Below, piece by piece: positions 32,549 through 35,308 of a stretch of 35,308 bases of DNA. Both the position numbers and the translations under genes were made by a program. The notes below the pieces were generated by a model. That model searched no databases. It was not told the origin of the DNA and worked only from the letters and a program-made list of their open reading frames with translations. Where the stretch lies: positions 1 through 35,308 of the forward strand of contig CAOKWH010000017.1 of assembly GCA_948473085.1 (NCBI GenBank). The letters run 5' to 3'. Each line of letters opens with the position of its first letter. Within the stretch, counting starts at the first letter, position 1. This DNA is from an uncultured Clostridia bacterium. Its GTDB lineage: Bacteria; Bacillota; Clostridia; Oscillospirales; Ruminococcaceae.

Positions 32549-32670
32549 TGGTTATATCGAAGCGCGAAATAGTGCGGTTTTCCCGTATAGTTTTGGGGTA
32601 AACTGCCAACGCTTTTGGATAGAGACACAAGGGGCAGAGAACCCACCTGCCCCAGGAAAGGATAGAGATA

Positions 32671-34419
32671 ATGAACAAAACAAAAACCCGCAACCTCCTT
32701 TTTCTCGGTGTTGCCCTGCTGGCAGTGCTGCATGTGTTTGTCAACGCGCCAAACCTGAACCCATTGTACCTGGAAGGCGCCTTTTTCTGGAGCTTCCTGT
32801 TTACCATCTATCTGCTGATTTATGCCATATTCCGGTATGGGGAAATTGTCCCCCAGGTTGCCTTTGGCGGGGTGCAGCGCTATTCGCTGGAATTTTACAA
32901 CGGCTCACCCAAAAAGCTGTTTACCGTTATGGCTGTGCCGTGGGTGCTTATTCTGCTGGTAACTGCCTATTCCTCTCCCATCCTGGGTTCCCGGGACTAT
33001 CGGGATCAGTTGGGGGATCCGGAGGTGCGCACCTTTTCCAGTGACATCCAGGTCATGGACCAAAGCCAGCTGCCCATTGTGGATAAGGCGCTGGCCAAAA
33101 ACCTGGCGGATAAAAAGCTGGGGGAGAAGCCCTCTTTGGGCAGCCAGGTATTTGTAGGGGAGCCCACCATCCAGCAGGTGAACGGCAAGCTGGTGTGGGT
33201 GGCGCCTTTGCATCACTCCGGCCTGTTTAAGTGGTTTACCAATATGTCCGGTACACCGGGCTATATTATGGTGTCTGCTACCAATGTAAATGATGTGCGC
33301 TATGTGGAGGATTATAAAATTAAATATCAGCCCAATTCCTACCTGCTGGACGATTTGGAGCGTCACCTGCGGCTGAACGGCGCCCTGTTTGACGGAATTG
33401 TGGACGAATCCTTTGAACTGGACGATAGCGGGCAGCCTTATTGGATTGTAACCTCCTATAAGAATACCCGGGGATTTGCCCTGCCGGAGGCTACCGGCGT
33501 CTATGCTGTCAACGCCAGCACCGGCCAGACCGATTACTATACAGTCGACCAGGTCCCCGAATGGATTGACCGGGTGCAGCCGGAGGATTTTGTGCTCAAT
33601 CAGATTAACAACAAGGGCGAGTATGTCCACGGCATCTTCAATTTCTCGGATAAGGATAAATATCGCACCTCCCAGGGGCAGGCCATTATCTACAACAACG
33701 GCAACTGTTACCTGTTTACCGGCCTGACCAGTATAGGCCAGGATGAGAGCGCCATCGGCTTTATTATGGTGGATATGGTTACCAAACAGCCCATCCTGTA
33801 TCAGATGAACGGCGCCACCGAAAAATCAGCCCAGCTTTCAGCACAGGGTAAGGTACAGTATCAGGGATATAAAGCCAGCTTCCCCATTATTCTCAATGTG
33901 GATGCCATTCCCACCTACTTTATGCCGCTGAAGGATTCTGCCGGCCTGATTAAGCAGTATGCCTTTGTGTCGGTAACCAACTACTCCAGCGTGGGCGTTG
34001 GGGAAACCATTGCCGAGGCACTGCGGGATTACAGCAATGTCCTCAGCCGGAACGGCGATACCTCCATCAACCGCCCCGCAGGGGAGGTGCGGGATGCCAG
34101 GGGCAGTGTGCTGCGCATGTCCTCCTATCAGCAGGAGGGCGGCACCCTCTATTCCTTTATCCTTTCCGGGTATGAGGACCGCATCTTCATTGCCGGGATG
34201 GAAACCAGCCCAGAACTGCCCATTACGCGGGAAGGGGATGTGGTAAATATCCGCTATCAGGAGGAGGAAAGCGGCGTTTGCACCGTTATGGCCTTTGATA
34301 ACGAGGGCTTTACACAGGGCAGCACTGCTTTGCCCGATGCCGAATTGGAGCTGCCTCCGGCAGAGGGATCAGAGGAAGAGCCTCCGGACCAAACAACAGA
34401 AGCTTTTAACAATGCTTAG
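32671..34419 (+). CDS. Membrane-anchored protein of unknown function, 582 aa
   Basis: Three membrane helices near the N-terminus (about 8-27, 38-57 and 84-102), the third followed by a roughly 480-residue domain that should lie outside. The domain is strand-rich with repeating units such as GYIMVSATNVNDVRYVED and 'ATGVYAVNASTGQTDYYTVDQVPEW', which resemble PepSY-type 'VDAxTGxV' strands; this is inference. An acidic, Pro- and Glu-rich tail ends the protein. Similar long proteins occur in Clostridia without known role. AAAGGA precedes the ATG. Ends before a terminator. It is not obviously linked to its neighbours. Confidence 0.8.
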   Translation: MNKTKTRNLLFLGVALLAVLHVFVNAPNLNPLYLEGAFFWSFLFTIYLLIYAIFRYGEIVPQVAFGGVQRYSLEFYNGSPKKLFTVMAVPWVLILLVTAYSSPILGSRDYRDQLGDPEVRTFSSDIQVMDQSQLPIVDKALAKNLADKKLGEKPSLGSQVFVGEPTIQQVNGKLVWVAPLHHSGLFKWFTNMSGTPGYIMVSATNVNDVRYVEDYKIKYQPNSYLLDDLERHLRLNGALFDGIVDESFELDDSGQPYWIVTSYKNTRGFALPEATGVYAVNASTGQTDYYTVDQVPEWIDRVQPEDFVLNQINNKGEYVHGIFNFSDKDKYRTSQGQAIIYNNGNCYLFTGLTSIGQDESAIGFIMVDMVTKQPILYQMNGATEKSAQLSAQGKVQYQGYKASFPIILNVDAIPTYFMPLKDSAGLIKQYAFVSVTNYSSVGVGETIAEALRDYSNVLSRNGDTSINRPAGEVRDARGSVLRMSSYQQEGGTLYSFILSGYEDRIFIAGMETSPELPITREGDVVNIRYQEEESGVCTVMAFDNEGFTQGSTALPDAELELPPAEGSEEEPPDQTTEAFNNA

Positions 34420-34427
34420 AAAAAACT

Positions 34428-34460
34428 CCGCCCGGGATATGGTAAAGCCCGGGCGGTTTG
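34428..34460 (+). terminator. Terminator after the 582-aa gene
   Basis: CCGCCCGGG (34428-34436) pairs with CCCGGGCGG (34448-34456), followed by TTTG. The short T run makes it a moderate terminator. An extended -10 TGC-TATACT (34460-34468) overlaps its end and may drive the next gene. Confidence 0.65.
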
Positions 34461-34520
34461 TGCTATACTGTAATAGTAATAGTGGGCCAAGTGCCTGTAT
34501 AACTTTTGGAGGTGTGCTTT

Positions 34521-35308
34521 ATGGAACTTGCTTATAAAAAGCGGGTAAAAACCTTTGCTGCACAGATCAGGATTGAAACGCTCAAGGCGCTGGGCCATCT
34601 GGGCTTTGGCCATCTGGGCGGGGCGCTGTCCATTGCCGATCTGCTGGCGGTGCTCTATTCTGGTGAAATGAAAATCGATCCCGCCAACCCCGATTGGGAG
34701 GACCGGGACTATCTTATCTGTTCCAAGGGACATGCTGGGCCTGGTATCTACGCCACTCTGGCCCTGAAGGGGTATTTCCCGATGGAGGATCTCCTTACCA
34801 TCAACCAGGGGGGTACCCATCTGCCCAGCCACTGTGACCACAACCTGACCCCCGGCATTGATATGACCACTGGATCCCTGGGGCAGGGTTCCTCCCTGGC
34901 TGTTGGGGTGGCACTGGGAAAGAAAATCAGCCACAAGGAAAATTATACTTATCTGATATTGGGCGATGGCGAAATTCAGGAGGGGCAGGTTTGGGAGGCG
35001 CTCTCCTTTGCAGCCCAGCAAAAGCTCTCCCATCTCATCACCTTTGTGGACTGGAACAAGCGCCAGCTGGACGGCCCCATTGCCGAGATTAACGATTTTT
35101 CCAACATTGCCGAGCGGTTTGCCGCCTTTGGCTGGGATGCAGTGACAGTGGATGGGCATGATGTGGCCGCCATTGCCGATGCCATCCAAAATGCCAAAAC
35201 ACTGGATGACGGCCGGCCCCACTGCATCGTACTGGATACCATCAAGGGACAGGGATGCAGCTTTGTTTCCCAGGCAGCAAGCAATCACCATGTAACAATC
35301 AATGCCCA
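34521..35308 (+). CDS. Transketolase N-terminal subunit (3' end outside window)
   Basis: The N-terminal half of a split transketolase, which transfers two-carbon units in the pentose phosphate pathway with thiamine diphosphate. 262 codons are visible and no stop is reached; the family is about 270-285 residues, so nearly all is present. Landmarks: GHLGGALSIADLLAVLY (30-46), SKGHAGPGIYATLALKG (about 69-85), the TPP site GDGEIQEGQVWEALSFAA (about 153-170) and VDWNKRQLDG. GGAGGTG is correctly placed before the ATG. The C-terminal subunit gene should follow directly beyond the window, as in other Clostridia. Confidence 0.94.
   Translation, partial: MELAYKKRVKTFAAQIRIETLKALGHLGFGHLGGALSIADLLAVLYSGEMKIDPANPDWEDRDYLICSKGHAGPGIYATLALKGYFPMEDLLTINQGGTHLPSHCDHNLTPGIDMTTGSLGQGSSLAVGVALGKKISHKENYTYLILGDGEIQEGQVWEALSFAAQQKLSHLITFVDWNKRQLDGPIAEINDFSNIAERFAAFGWDAVTVDGHDVAAIADAIQNAKTLDDGRPHCIVLDTIKGQGCSFVSQAASNHHVTINA

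Overview
The window reads as chromosome from a Gram-positive, endospore-forming anaerobe of the class Clostridia, probably an Oscillospiraceae/Ruminococcaceae-type gut commensal. The evidence is a complete spoIIAA-spoIIAB-sigF operon, Gram-positive lipoprotein signals, an Asp23-FakA pair, a class-I-type NADP glutamate dehydrogenase, a split transketolase, strong AGGAGG ribosome binding sites with many TTG and GTG starts, and moderately GC-rich DNA. No insertion sequence, integrase, tRNA or CRISPR array was seen.

Layout. 1-2518: the end of a possible beta-propeller protein, a 438-aa protein of unknown function, and a nitroreductase (-). 2755-5790: a class-3 aldehyde dehydrogenase (-), a ZupT-type metal permease behind a promoter with an 18-bp perfect palindrome, and a small lipoprotein (-). 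5944-8882: folC, then the spoIIA operon. 9201-11890: a small membrane protein that may be frameshifted, a CE4 polysaccharide deacetylase paired with a bactofilin, and a GNAT acetyltransferase. 11989-14557 (-): an LtaS-like membrane sulfatase-fold enzyme followed by a P-loop protein. 14911-17158: a DUF1858 protein, a flavin reductase-like protein with an unknown partner, and an orphan purC. 17259-19008 (-): a Ca2+/Na+ antiporter followed by a chloramphenicol-acetyltransferase-family gene. 19262-20412: an unknown protein, a YaaL-type small protein (-) and the RNase P RNA (-).

20587-21795 is a more AT-rich patch holding a GNAT gene, a decayed reading frame and two small unknown genes. It looks like an acquired or eroding insert between rnpB and gdhA. 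21909-26678 has gdhA, then an overlapping operon of a RluD-type pseudouridine synthase, a YmdB phosphodiesterase and an orphan peptide-binding lipoprotein. 26919-31096 has Asp23, FakA and an ABC-F protein. 31230-35308 has an AI-2E family transporter, a large membrane-anchored protein of unknown function and the start of a transketolase N-terminal subunit that runs off the window.

The most interesting signal is upstream of the cat-like gene. An 18-codon reading frame with its own strong Shine-Dalgarno site overlaps the left arm of a 13-bp stem, and the right arm of that stem ends 5 nt before the cat Shine-Dalgarno. This is the architecture of drug-inducible translation attenuation. Other candidates are the palindromic operator of the metal permease, competing hairpins between gdhA and the pseudouridine synthase gene, and a structured leader before asp23-fakA.
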